A stretch of DNA of 46,068 nucleotides from Methanomicrobia archaeon (GTDB lineage: Archaea > Halobacteriota > Bog-38 > Methanoflorentales > Methanoflorentaceae): assembly GCA_015660915.1 (NCBI GenBank), contig JACTTZ010000015.1, positions 1 through 46,068 of the forward strand, written 5' to 3'. Positions 34,815 through 43,577 of the stretch are shown one piece after another (position 1 is the first letter of the stretch; every line of letters begins with the position of its first letter). The notes under the pieces are model-generated. The model searched no databases. It was given only the letters and a program-made list of their open reading frames with translations, and was not told the origin of the DNA. Made by a program: the position numbers and the translations under genes.

Positions 34815-34837
34815 TAACAGAACGTTTTATTCTGTTA
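34815..34837. promoter_or_regulatory. Palindrome over the TATA box of the tes-like gene
   Basis: TAACAGAA, seven bases, TTCTGTTA: a perfect 8-bp inverted repeat. On the minus strand its centre holds the likely TATA box (AATAAAACG), about 34 bp before ATG 34795. A protein bound here would block TATA-binding protein, so it looks like a repressor operator. Confidence 0.55.
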
Positions 34838-34966
34838 CTATTATTATTTTGTGCTTTGGCAGGAGCGCAAGCTCTGAGCCGTCGTGTCGCCGTTTTGCGA
34901 TTATGATAAACATCTGGACAGATCCGGAGACAGATTTAATACGTATGCTGCGCCTTTCGCAATGCA

Positions 34967-35500
34967 ATGCTGTCGCTTGTTATTGATGCGTTGTGGCTGA
35001 TGCTCCCCGCCTACGTACCAAACTCGAGCGCGGTCCTCTTTGCAGGAAAAACACCGGTCGATTTCGGGCGGAACTTTGTGGACGGCAGGAGGATTTTTGG
35101 ACCAGGAAAAACGCTTAGAGGGTTAATCGGCGGGACACTATCGGGAATAGCGGCCGGTCTGCTCCTACAATTCATCAAAGAAAGCACACAAATTGGCGTG
35201 CCCTCGTTTGAGCCGATTTACGTCGTCGTCACGCTATCACTTGGCGCGATGCTCGGAGACCTGACGAAGAGCTTCTTCAAAAGGAGGCTAGGCCTCGATC
35301 GAGGAAGCCCGTTGCCCGTCGCCGATCAGCTCGACTTTGTCGTCGGGGCATGGGTGCTCACCTATATTTTCTTTGGCGCCTGGTTCGTCGAAAACTTCAC
35401 GCCCCCTATAATAATTGTCCTCCTCATTTTGAGTCCGCTCTTACATCTCGCAGTAAATCTCATAGGCTATAAGCTCGGCAAAAAAAAGGAGCCGTGGTAA
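34967..35500 (+). CDS. carS: CDP-archaeol synthase
   Basis: 177 residues with five helices. LMLPAYVPNSSAVLF near the N-terminus, RRIFGPGKTLRG, GAMLGDLTKSFFKRRLGLDRG and PVADQLDFV are the conserved CarS/DUF46 motifs, including the catalytic acidic and basic residues. It forms CDP-archaeol from CTP and digeranylgeranylglyceryl phosphate, the activated precursor of all archaeal polar lipids. A TATA-like ATTTAATA (about 34934-34941) precedes the ATG. It diverges from the tes-like gene and converges on argF. Confidence 0.92.
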   Translation: MLSLVIDALWLMLPAYVPNSSAVLFAGKTPVDFGRNFVDGRRIFGPGKTLRGLIGGTLSGIAAGLLLQFIKESTQIGVPSFEPIYVVVTLSLGAMLGDLTKSFFKRRLGLDRGSPLPVADQLDFVVGAWVLTYIFFGAWFVENFTPPIIIVLLILSPLLHLAVNLIGYKLGKKKEPW

Positions 35501-36403
35501 CTACAGGGGTAACTTAAGCAACAAAGCCTTCTGAGCGTGGAGCCTGTTTTCCGCTTGCTCAAAAATGGCCGAGTGTGGTCCGTCCATCACTTCGTCGGTG
35601 ATCTCCTGCCCACGATGAGCAGGAAGACAATGAAGCACTATCGCGTCGTCCTTTGCTGTGTTGAGCACTTTTTCGTCAATACGGTACCTGGAGAACGCTC
35701 GCAGGCGCTGTGCAGAAGCAGCCTCATCTCCCATGGAAATCCAGGTGTCCGTATATAAGATATCTGCGGCGGACGCCGCTTCTAGCGGATCGTGAATCAC
35801 TCTCACGGGTGAGAGCTGTTGACCCCTCAGGACAATGTCAGCGTTCGGTTCATACCCCGGCGGACACGCGACGTCAACGCGCATGCCCATCTGTGCGCAA
35901 GAGAGTATGGCTGAGTTGCACACGTTATTCCCGTCTCCGATCCACGCGATCTTCATACCGCTGAAGGTACCTTTCTTCTCGTAAATCGTCATCAGGTCAG
36001 CGAGCAGTTGGCAAGGGTGCTCGAGATCGGAGAGGGCGTTAATCACCGGTACTGAGGCATAATTAGCCATTTCAATAATAGTGGAATGGCTGGTCGCCCG
36101 CAAAACGATGCCACTTAAGTACTTTGAGAGGACCCGCGCAGTATCTGCGATCGTTTCACCTCGCCCGAGCTGGAGATCGTTCCAGTTCAAGTAGATCGGA
36201 TATCCGCCCAGCTCGACTGTCGCAACTTCAAACGCTGCTCGTGTTCGAGTTGAGGGCTTTTCAAATATCATCCCCACGATCTTGTGCTGTAAACCTTCTA
36301 CGAACGTCCCTTGTGATCGTTCAGCTTTGAGACGGACTGCAAGCTGCACAACGTCGACGATTTCGTCTTTGGTTAAATCACCGATAGAAATGAGACTCTT
36401 CAT
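35501..36403 (-). CDS. argF: Ornithine carbamoyltransferase
   Basis: 300 residues. The carbamoyl-phosphate loop STRTR (51-55), HPCQ and the Cys loop HCLPAHRG are present, with WIGDGNNVCNS in the ornithine domain. It makes citrulline from ornithine in arginine synthesis. It follows purD by 23 bp on the same strand and is probably co-transcribed, an unusual pairing. Stop is TAG. Confidence 0.95.
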   Translation of the reverse strand: MKSLISIGDLTKDEIVDVVQLAVRLKAERSQGTFVEGLQHKIVGMIFEKPSTRTRAAFEVATVELGGYPIYLNWNDLQLGRGETIADTARVLSKYLSGIVLRATSHSTIIEMANYASVPVINALSDLEHPCQLLADLMTIYEKKGTFSGMKIAWIGDGNNVCNSAILSCAQMGMRVDVACPPGYEPNADIVLRGQQLSPVRVIHDPLEAASAADILYTDTWISMGDEAASAQRLRAFSRYRIDEKVLNTAKDDAIVLHCLPAHRGQEITDEVMDGPHSAIFEQAENRLHAQKALLLKLPL

Positions 36404-36426
36404 CTTGGATTCCCTGGGGCGAGTTC

Positions 36427-37710
36427 TCAGCTGCCCTCTCGGATGCGCTTCATGTGCTCAATACGACTCTGTACGAGTTCTCTTTTCCCGATATCGTGCC
36501 GCGCAAACACATCGCCCTTTATGAATTGCAGTGCGTGTTCTGCTTGCTGCTCGGCATCGTCAATAGTGTCCGCCACGCCGAGGACTGCCAAAGCTCGGGA
36601 TGTCGTAGTGACGATCGTGCCGTCGTGTTCGTCGACGCTAGCATAAAACAGCGTCGCATTGATCTGATCCTTGTCGATAGTGATCTCGGTTGGTTTCGGG
36701 TTTGCGGGGTAGCCGGCCGGCACAACGTACTTGCAGACCGTTGCTAGAAGTTCGTAGTCAGTCGACTTTAAAGTGCCATCAATTGCCGATTCTGCCAGCT
36801 CAACGAAGTCAGATCTGAGGAGTGGAAGGACGTTCATCGCCTCGGGATCCCCGAATCGGCAGTTGTACTCGACGACCATAAGTCCCGCTCTTGTCAACAT
36901 GAATTGCCCATAGAGTATGCCTTTGTACGTCATGCCGCTGCTTTTCAGGGCGTCCACCGTGTCTTGCATTATAGCAATGGCAGCGCGATAGTCCCCCTCA
37001 TCCATAAACGGCAGGACATAAGACTTGTCAGTGTAAGAGCCCATGCCCCCTGTGTTCGGTCCGAGATCTCCTTCGAAGGCGCGCTTGTGATCTTGAACGG
37101 CCGGTGCGGGCGCTACCACGTTTCCATCGACGAATGCTTGCACCGTGAACTCTTCCCCAGAGAGGCACTCTTCAATGACGACCGGCCCTTTGAGCTTTTT
37201 AAGGTAATCGCTGCCCTCAGAATAGCTGCTGACGATCACGACGCCCTTTCCACCAGTCAAACCAACGGGTTTGATAACTAAGTTACCTTCATCGATGTTG
37301 TCTTTAACGAAGCGATCAGCATCCCTCAAATCGTCAAATAGTGCATATTTCGGGCATCCTCTGATACCTTGTCGAGACATGAACGAACGCGTCCAGCCCT
37401 TGTCTGATTCTATCAAAGCTGCCTGTCGCGTAGGGCCAAAAGCACGGACGCCGCGATCGTTAAGCACGTCGACAGCGCCGGCTGCCAGTGGCGCTTCCGG
37501 GCCGATCACCACCAAGTCAGCGCTTTTAGCGTAATCTGCCACCTTCTGTACGTCTGTTTCGTTGACGAGGAGGTAGTCCTCACATAATCGGGCGATGCCT
37601 GGGTTCTTGTATCTCATCGCAGCGTAGAGCGTTGGCTCTTCCGCGCTCTGTTTTATCGCCATTGCAATCGCGTGCTCACGACCACCAGAACCTACAAGCA
37701 AGACCTTCAT
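36427..37710 (-). CDS. purD: Phosphoribosylamine-glycine ligase (GARS)
   Basis: 427 residues, the normal monofunctional length. GSGGREHAIA at the N-terminus, the ATP-grasp segments KPVGLTGGKGVVIV and GEEFTVQAFVDG, NTGGMGSYTD and EYNCRFGDPE are diagnostic. It performs the second step of purine synthesis. A TATA box (GATAAAAA read from 37735-37742) lies about 26 bp before the ATG, so its message is leaderless. Confidence 0.96.
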   Translation of the reverse strand: MKVLLVGSGGREHAIAMAIKQSAEEPTLYAAMRYKNPGIARLCEDYLLVNETDVQKVADYAKSADLVVIGPEAPLAAGAVDVLNDRGVRAFGPTRQAALIESDKGWTRSFMSRQGIRGCPKYALFDDLRDADRFVKDNIDEGNLVIKPVGLTGGKGVVIVSSYSEGSDYLKKLKGPVVIEECLSGEEFTVQAFVDGNVVAPAPAVQDHKRAFEGDLGPNTGGMGSYTDKSYVLPFMDEGDYRAAIAIMQDTVDALKSSGMTYKGILYGQFMLTRAGLMVVEYNCRFGDPEAMNVLPLLRSDFVELAESAIDGTLKSTDYELLATVCKYVVPAGYPANPKPTEITIDKDQINATLFYASVDEHDGTIVTTTSRALAVLGVADTIDDAEQQAEHALQFIKGDVFARHDIGKRELVQSRIEHMKRIREGS

Positions 37711-37734
37711 GGTGTAGGGGGTAAGTCATTTTAC

Positions 37735-37742
37735 GATAAAAA
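37735..37742 (-). promoter_or_regulatory. TATA box of purD-argF
   Basis: On the minus strand TTTTTATC is centred about 28 bp before ATG 37710, spacing typical of leaderless archaeal messages. Confidence 0.6.
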
Positions 37743-37871
37743 GCTATCCAGGGGCAAAAGCAATAAACAAGCATAGGATGAATAATATATTAATTCTCGG
37801 CGTTTTAAGCCAGTATCATCTGTGGGAGCAGTCATTTCAAAAATAAACTAAGCAAAGGCAAAAAATCGGAA

Positions 37872-37880
37872 CTTTTATAG
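37872..37880 (+). promoter_or_regulatory. TATA box of glmS
   Basis: CTTTTATAG lies about 63 bp before ATG 37939, predicting a leader of about 36 bases. It diverges from the purD promoter. A ribozyme-like structure is not evident. Confidence 0.5.
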
Positions 37881-37938
37881 ACCATCACGACCGCCTATGT
37901 TGTGGGCCTCATCGAAGCAATTCTAACGAGACGGTTGA

Positions 37939-39765
37939 ATGTGCGGCATAGTGGGATGTATCGGCAACCGAAGCGTAACGCCTATTCTAGTCGAATCATT
38001 GAAACGGCTCGAGTACCGGGGCTATGACTCTGCAGGCATCGCTACGCTCAACGGCGCGGAAATTGATATAACGAAAACCGAAGGCAAGATCTCTGATCTT
38101 GAGAGCATTTTGAGTTTGACCGATAGTGCTTCGGTTGGGATCGGTCACACGCGTTGGGCTACCCACGGGATCCCCTCCTCCACTAACGCGCACCCGCACG
38201 TCGACTGTAGCGGCAGCATCGCCGTGGTTCATAACGGCATCATAGAGAACTTTCAAGCTCTTAAAGAGGAGCTTACGAGCAAAGGCCATATTTTTAGCTC
38301 TGACACGGATACAGAAGTGCTAGCACACCTCTGTGAAGATTGTTACAACGGAGATCTCGAGCGTGCTGTGCGCGGGGCATTGTTGCGTGTCGAGGGTTCG
38401 TATGCCATCGCGGTGATATCAGACAATGAGCCAGACGTCATTGTAGCAGCAAGGAAGGATAGCCCGCTGATCGTAGGATTGGGGGATGGAGAGAACTTTC
38501 TTGCGAGTGACATTCCTGCGATCAGGAAATATACAAACAAGGTCATTTACATTGACGACGGAGAAATTGTCCGGATCACGAGGGATAACGTAACCGTATC
38601 GACATTGCAGGGTTTGAAAGTCGAGAAGACCATAACAATCGCGGAAGGCAGCATATTAGACGCGGAGCGGGGCGGTTATGAGCATTATATGCTCAAGGAG
38701 ATCCACGAGCAACCCAAGGCACTGCGCGAGACCATGGAAGATCGTTTGTGCGAGCTCGAAGGCAGTATCGATTTTAAAGAACTTCGAGAGCTCGAAAACA
38801 AGATCCAGGACCTTGAAAGTATTACAATCATCGCCTGTGGGACGTCGTACCACGCTGGGATTCTTGGTAAGTACATACTTGAGGATCTGTTGCGAATTCC
38901 GGTCCGTGTAGAGTACAGCTCTGAGTTTCGATATAACAACTTTCTTTCGGGCAAGAAATCCCTCGCACTGTGCATTAGTCAGTCAGGCGAGACTGCCGAC
39001 ACGCTGGCGGCGATGAATGAGGCCAAAGCGCAAGGATACCTAACACTGGCGATTACGAACGTGGTCGGAAGCACCATCACGCGAAGAGCTGACGAAATTC
39101 TCTTAACAAAATCGGGAATAGAAATTGGGGTCGCTGCCACAAAAACCTTCACAGCGCAGATACTGATACTATACATGTTCGGCGTCTACGTTGCGCGGCT
39201 GAAGAACCTTACAGACGTCGAGACGTCACGAAATATCATCACCTCAATGAAGTTGGTGCCGAGCCATATCGAATCACTTCTCGACAACGTCAGCAATATC
39301 GAAAAAACTGCTTCTCGAGTTTGCGAATCGGATTGCTGCTATTTCATCGGACGCGGACTTAACTATCCTATCGCACTTGAAGGCGCGCTGAAGATGAAAG
39401 AGATCTCGTATATTAAAGCTGAGGGCTTTCCGGCAGGAGAGCTAAAACACGGCCCGCTCGCCCTTATCACCAGTGGCACGCCGGTAATTGCGCTGGTGCC
39501 GAAGGGGAAGACGTATTATAAGACGCTCGGCAACATCAAAGAGGTAAAGGCGCGAAACGCCTACGTAATTGCGATCGCAAACGAGTCTGATGACGAGATC
39601 ACCAAATACGTAGACTCTGTGGTTAAGATACCGGACGTTGATGAATTCTTCTCGCCGATGCTCGCTGCAGTGGTGCTTCAGCTACTCGCGTACTATGCAG
39701 CTAAGTATAAAGGTGCTGAGATCGACCAGCCGCGCAATCTCGCTAAGAGTGTTACGGTTGAGTAA
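37939..39765 (+). CDS. glmS: Glutamine-fructose-6-phosphate aminotransferase
   Basis: 608 residues. Cys2 after the initiator is the amidotransferase nucleophile (MCGIVGCIG); RWATHG and GSYAIAVI mark the glutaminase domain. Two SIS domains follow (about 290-420 and 455-590), with CGTSYHAG, SQSGETADT, EGFPAGELKHGPLALI and the C-terminal PRNLAKSVTVE. It makes glucosamine-6-phosphate for cell-surface sugars. It stands alone with its own promoter. Confidence 0.96.
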   Translation: MCGIVGCIGNRSVTPILVESLKRLEYRGYDSAGIATLNGAEIDITKTEGKISDLESILSLTDSASVGIGHTRWATHGIPSSTNAHPHVDCSGSIAVVHNGIIENFQALKEELTSKGHIFSSDTDTEVLAHLCEDCYNGDLERAVRGALLRVEGSYAIAVISDNEPDVIVAARKDSPLIVGLGDGENFLASDIPAIRKYTNKVIYIDDGEIVRITRDNVTVSTLQGLKVEKTITIAEGSILDAERGGYEHYMLKEIHEQPKALRETMEDRLCELEGSIDFKELRELENKIQDLESITIIACGTSYHAGILGKYILEDLLRIPVRVEYSSEFRYNNFLSGKKSLALCISQSGETADTLAAMNEAKAQGYLTLAITNVVGSTITRRADEILLTKSGIEIGVAATKTFTAQILILYMFGVYVARLKNLTDVETSRNIITSMKLVPSHIESLLDNVSNIEKTASRVCESDCCYFIGRGLNYPIALEGALKMKEISYIKAEGFPAGELKHGPLALITSGTPVIALVPKGKTYYKTLGNIKEVKARNAYVIAIANESDDEITKYVDSVVKIPDVDEFFSPMLAAVVLQLLAYYAAKYKGAEIDQPRNLAKSVTVE

Positions 39766-39942
39766 CCACTAACACATCGAGTTCTGTTACCCAAGTGTAT
39801 TCAAACGGAGCCAAATACCACATAAGCTCGAACAGCCTTTGAACTACGGGCATCGCGTAAAGGGTGGCGGTTTGAAATCCTTGGCGGTAGTGGGCATTGC
39901 CAGCGTTACAGACGCGCACGTTATGGAAGACGGAGGTGTGAG

Positions 39943-40377
39943 ATGGCTCTGATAGATGACATCAGGGGAAAGGCTGCTTCGATCGGCGCTGAGCTCAAGG
40001 AGAAGAAGGGGGCTTACACGCTTACGCTCGTGGTCGCGGAGCGCAAGGCGTTTCTCTCAAAGAAAAAGCTCGAGTACATCGCAAGGTTCAGGGTTGACGA
40101 TGCCGCAAGGGAGCTCAAGTTCACGGAAATGCTGAAAGAGACGGGCTCCGGGGTCTCCGGTGGTGCTGATGATATCTCTCCTGGGTTCGGGTTCAAGGCA
40201 GAGACATACAAGACGCGAGCAGGCCCCCGGGAGGGCAGCATCACAGAACAGTCCAATTACTTTAACAAGCAATATTCTTATAGCTACGACTGGAGCGCTA
40301 TAAGGACATGGATGGAGCAGGAGGCCTAGGCCGCCGGCTACAGCTTCAGTTACTCCATCACCGGGTGGAAGATTTAG
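39943..40377 (+). CDS. Unrecognised soluble protein with an in-frame amber codon
   Basis: The frame is 128 codons to TAG 40327-40329, then continues for 15 codons (AAGYSFSYSITGWKI) to a second TAG at 40375-40377. The residues on both sides of the first TAG look like one continuous C-terminus (WMEQEA, stop, AAGYSFSY), so the TAG may replace a Lys or Gln codon. A strong GGAGGTG Shine-Dalgarno site precedes the ATG, unlike the leaderless neighbours, and the region is richer in G+C. I do not know the family; the segment KKGAYTLTLVVAERKAFLSKKK is basic and strand-like. It could be functional to the first TAG, read through, or broken. Confidence 0.6.
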
Positions 40378-40720
40378 CCTGCGGAGTATCTTTGAAGAGC
40401 TGAAAACGACACTACCGACAGCCCGCTTGCCTTTCCGGCAGGGTTTGGGAGTAAGCGGCGGGAGCGAGCACTCGTGGACGTTGGAGCCCAGATCACGTCG
40501 AGGACCCTGTACCCAGAGACGGTTGCCCTCTGCGAAGATATAGGGTCGGGTTCCGAGCTGGGCAGGACTCCCGTGCGAATAAGCTCTATGACAAGGGCAC
40601 GCCGTATTCGCTCAGCGTAATTCCGTTGCCTCTGATCATTCTACACACCTTATTGATCGGACAGGAGCCGCTAAGGCATTTTCATTTGCAGAACATGACC
40701 TTTTGCAGTTATACGAGATT
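40378..40720. other. 343-base G+C-rich gap with open but unassigned frames
   Basis: A frame of about 75 codons (roughly 40400-40620, plus strand) has sensible codon use (segments ALVDVGAQITSRTLYPET and LCEDIGSGSELGRTPVRIS) but no start, and another frame overlaps it. It may be the tail of a decayed gene arriving with the 39943 gene. No RNA gene was seen. Confidence 0.35.
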
Positions 40721-41860
40721 ATGTCGCTAGAACGTGCCATTGACACCGGACTTGTGATCCACGGTCCTGAACTTATAGATTCTGGAAAAATCGCTGATAT
40801 TGTGGAAGCTTTATGCACACTTGGGCCAGTATGTGCGCTCGTTGGAGGTACAATGGCCCGCGTCGCTGCCTTAGATAAGCATCTGACATTCATCGATACC
40901 TCTCAAAACATACACACGAGTGATGCGCTGAATCAGGTCTCAGACAAAGAGGCTCTGGTTCTTGCCAATTGCGGCAAAACGTCTGAAACAGGAATTGTCT
41001 TCGGTCAGATTGTATCGTCGCGCGTGCAGCGTTCTGTTATCCAGGTGGAACGTCCGGGTTTTGTGGATGGGAGTGTCTTTCTTTGGCGGGGCGCTGACGG
41101 GGACAAGTCCCGCAACGTTCAGCGTGTAGCAAGGCACCTGTCTAGTTACTTATCGCTTACTCTTATCGAAAAGCAAAAAAAAGACTTATCCGTTGGGCAA
41201 ACTGGCGATATAGTTTCAAGGCATGTCCACGGCGCCAAGCGAGGAGAACCCGTTTTAGTTCAGGGACAGGTCGTGGGCACCGTGGTCGACGAAGAAGTTG
41301 CAGTCATAGCAAAACGAGGCAGAATTGTCGATGTGAGAGGCGTTACGACGAAGGCCCACGGGCTTGAAAAGATTGGGAATATTGACCTGCGAACGGCGTA
41401 TGTCAAAACCGGCTACCTTAGAGCAGGCATTGAAGCTTACGATCACAGCAGTGTGCGGCCCGCGCGCCCGCTCAAACGGGGGATGGTGACATTCGTTAAC
41501 CACTGCGCGGAAGGCACCTTAGAGCGCGTCAATGAAAAAACGATCTGCACGATTACGGTCGGAGATGATACAACGTCCATAAGCGGCGACATCTTATCGC
41601 GGGCCGGCATTCCAATCATAGGCATTACTGATGGTGACGGAGATGGGATCTACGCCGGTATGTGCAAGGCTGAAGGTTCGATTGTTCTGCGTCTTGACAA
41701 CGCAAGCGATGACGAAATAGGCTCCTCGCTAGAACGAAGCGGAGCGCTCAATGGTGAAAACTACACTTTGGGCAGTGTTATCGAAATTGTCACGGTTTTT
41801 TTGCTCCGGAACGGTGTAGAGTTTGTTGCGACCAGATTCGGGAGAGATAGGCTGCAATGA
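40721..41860 (+). CDS. DUF2117-type protein of methanogens
   Basis: About 379 residues from ATG 40721; TTG 40703 is possible. The N-terminus GLVIHGPELIDSGK and ALVGGTMARVAALD match the DUF2117 family, described almost only in methanogenic archaea and of unknown function. Later parts include ANCGKTSETGIVFG, QGQVVGTVVDEEVAVIAKRGRIVDVRG (a beta-barrel-like segment) and the metal-site-like ITDGDGDGIYAG. Soluble. No conserved neighbour remains: the genes on both sides are decayed. Confidence 0.7.
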   Translation: MSLERAIDTGLVIHGPELIDSGKIADIVEALCTLGPVCALVGGTMARVAALDKHLTFIDTSQNIHTSDALNQVSDKEALVLANCGKTSETGIVFGQIVSSRVQRSVIQVERPGFVDGSVFLWRGADGDKSRNVQRVARHLSSYLSLTLIEKQKKDLSVGQTGDIVSRHVHGAKRGEPVLVQGQVVGTVVDEEVAVIAKRGRIVDVRGVTTKAHGLEKIGNIDLRTAYVKTGYLRAGIEAYDHSSVRPARPLKRGMVTFVNHCAEGTLERVNEKTICTITVGDDTTSISGDILSRAGIPIIGITDGDGDGIYAGMCKAEGSIVLRLDNASDDEIGSSLERSGALNGENYTLGSVIEIVTVFLLRNGVEFVATRFGRDRLQ

Positions 41861-42121
41861 AGACAAGTTCGGTACCAGAAGTCAGTTTGAGTTCGCCACG
41901 TTTTTTTGGCTTCGACTATGCCGAAACTCGTAGAACCTGAAGAGAGGCGGCGATCAATCCATACGGTAGATGCGATGCACGCGCTTCTAAAATTGGATGG
42001 CAAGGCTTGCGGGCTGAATGCGAATCCTGCTAAGCAAGCCGGCGGCTCGATTTCACCAAACTCATAGTTTTCAGGTCGGGTCTTGTTTTCAACCGTGCGA
42101 ACTGCCGTTTAGCTCATTTTT
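41861..42121. other. Gap after the DUF2117 gene with a 49-codon frame
   Basis: An ATG frame at 41918-42067 (plus strand) encodes a short peptide beginning MPKLVEPEERRRSIHTVDAM. It lacks a ribosome site or TATA box and I do not recognise it; it may be a fragment of a longer gene. Confidence 0.3.
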
Positions 42122-42456
42122 GTGAATTACAGCCGAGCTGGGAGGTATTTGAGGTCATATGGCTTGTTAAATTACAGAACAAGAACGTTCCAATTCCAAA
42201 GAGCTGAAAACACCGACGCCGCTGAACGAAAAGTTGCGAGGTATGAAGCAGACCTCGTTAGGACCGATCCAAATGCAAAAAGCGCCGCGAAAAAAAGTTC
42301 TCGGCAGAAGTCACACCTGCCATCAAGCAGAGACAGGAACTGCAATCGCGTGCGCTGCACGACGAGTTTGAAAGCGTTAAAGCAAGTCTGCAATCGTACA
42401 GAGGGGCACTGAGAGTGGGAGACGTCGACGCGGGAGTGTCAATGCGAGTGAATTGA
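42122..42456 (+). pseudogene. Frameshifted coiled-coil protein gene
   Basis: From GTG 42122 one frame encodes FQRAENTDAAERKVARYEAD, then NAKSAAKK, and is open to about 42410. A second frame from the A-run onward encodes KFSAEVTPAIKQRQELQSRA, HDEFESVKASLQSYRGAL and VGDVDAGVSMRVN, stopping at TGA 42454. The two join if one A is added to the run of seven A at about 42290-42297, giving a single charged, heptad-like protein of about 110 residues. It is either a pseudogene or a sequencing error in a homopolymer. Family unknown. Confidence 0.4.
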
Positions 42457-43021
42457 GCATAAGCCTGACATATATTTCAGCAGAGAGTGGTGTTATCTAT
42501 AAAGGGTATAAAGAGATCCGCGAGGCTGTTAGATCTGCTGCATCCAAAAACAACCAACGTACATGTTGATGGAGCAAGGCATAGAACATAATGCCAACCT
42601 CGCATATGCTTTTTAAGAAGTTCACTTTGAACGACGACTACAGGGTGTCTCTGAAAACGTCCTCGGAACCAAATTTGCAACCCTCGTGCTCCCCAAAAGG
42701 GGATACACGTAGAAGATTGTCCACGGTCACGAATCAGCCTTGATGCCTCAGCGTTAAGAAAGAATCGCCCGCTGAGCTTACAGCGGCAAGGTTCTGGTTA
42801 TTGACTGACAAAAGCTCTGGCAGCACTTTTCATTTAGTGGATACGTTCTCACCGCTTGCAGGGCGAGCGACGCAAATCTTTCAAACTGTGCACAAAGGAT
42901 CGCTTGCCTTTCTAGCAGTTGTTTCGTCGGCTTGTACGCCATCAGAAAGTAGGCCTACGAACTATGAAAAAGCTGTCGTAAGCGCCAAATCGTCCGCCTT
43001 GATGTGGTGGAGGGAGGTCAC
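42457..43021. other. 565-base gap, no gene recognised
   Basis: Short open frames on both strands, including one of 74 codons at 42801-43025 (plus), show no family features, signals or repeats. The region looks like decayed sequence next to the truncated permease. Confidence 0.4.
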
Positions 43022-43577
43022 CTAAGTCCGCGTTCGCAAGATTCTTTCCGATCTCCTTCTATAGGCCCCCTCAGCAACAAAACTAAAAATAAAGACGCCG
43101 GCCAAGGTAGCTAATGCGTTTGGCGAGCTCTGAACCTCATAATCGACGAGAAGGAAGATGAATACCAAGGATACGAGAATAGCAAGCCACAACATAACCG
43201 GGTTTGCCTTAGTCTCTCGAAGAAGTCTAAGATGTGCAACGTTAACCGCGACATATATGAGCAGTATTGAGGCGCTGCCGACCACAGCGATGCCTTCTAA
43301 GTTGAGGAGATTTGCAAAGATAATGGTCAGGCCCGCCGTTATGAGAAGGCCCTCTCTACTGCTCCTCCAAACCTTTCGTTCAAAAAACTGCGGCAATTGC
43401 CCCTCTTTCGCCAAAATGTAGCTGATATTGGCTCCTCCGTAAAGCGTGGCGTTAATGCCTGATGATGTTGACAGGAGGGCAGCAATGGCGATGATTTTAA
43501 ACCCGATTGTCCCGAGGAATGGTCGTGCTGCTTCAGCGAGCGCATAATCTTTGGCGTTGGCTATTTGTGGAACCGGA
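43022..43577 (-). pseudogene. C-terminal part of an APC-family amino-acid permease
   Basis: The minus-strand frame reads [20 protein letters not shown], then TSSGINATLYGGANISYILA, AKEGQLPQFFERKVW and four more helices to TGA 43022. These are the C-terminal half of an APC (amino acid/polyamine) permease. The N-terminal helices are missing: upstream of about 43577 the sequence changes abruptly to a formate dehydrogenase gene. The ordinary start TTG 43414 cannot make a working transporter. It is a deletion or recombination remnant. Confidence 0.75.

Noticed and set aside
39920-39954. Short leader peptide overlapping the start of the 39943 gene
   Set aside because: A 26-codon frame ends in TGA just inside the gene, but no ribosome site precedes it and the GGAGGTG serves the main ATG.
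42801-43025. 74-codon plus-strand frame
   Set aside because: No homology signal, start context or codon support; it sits in decayed sequence.
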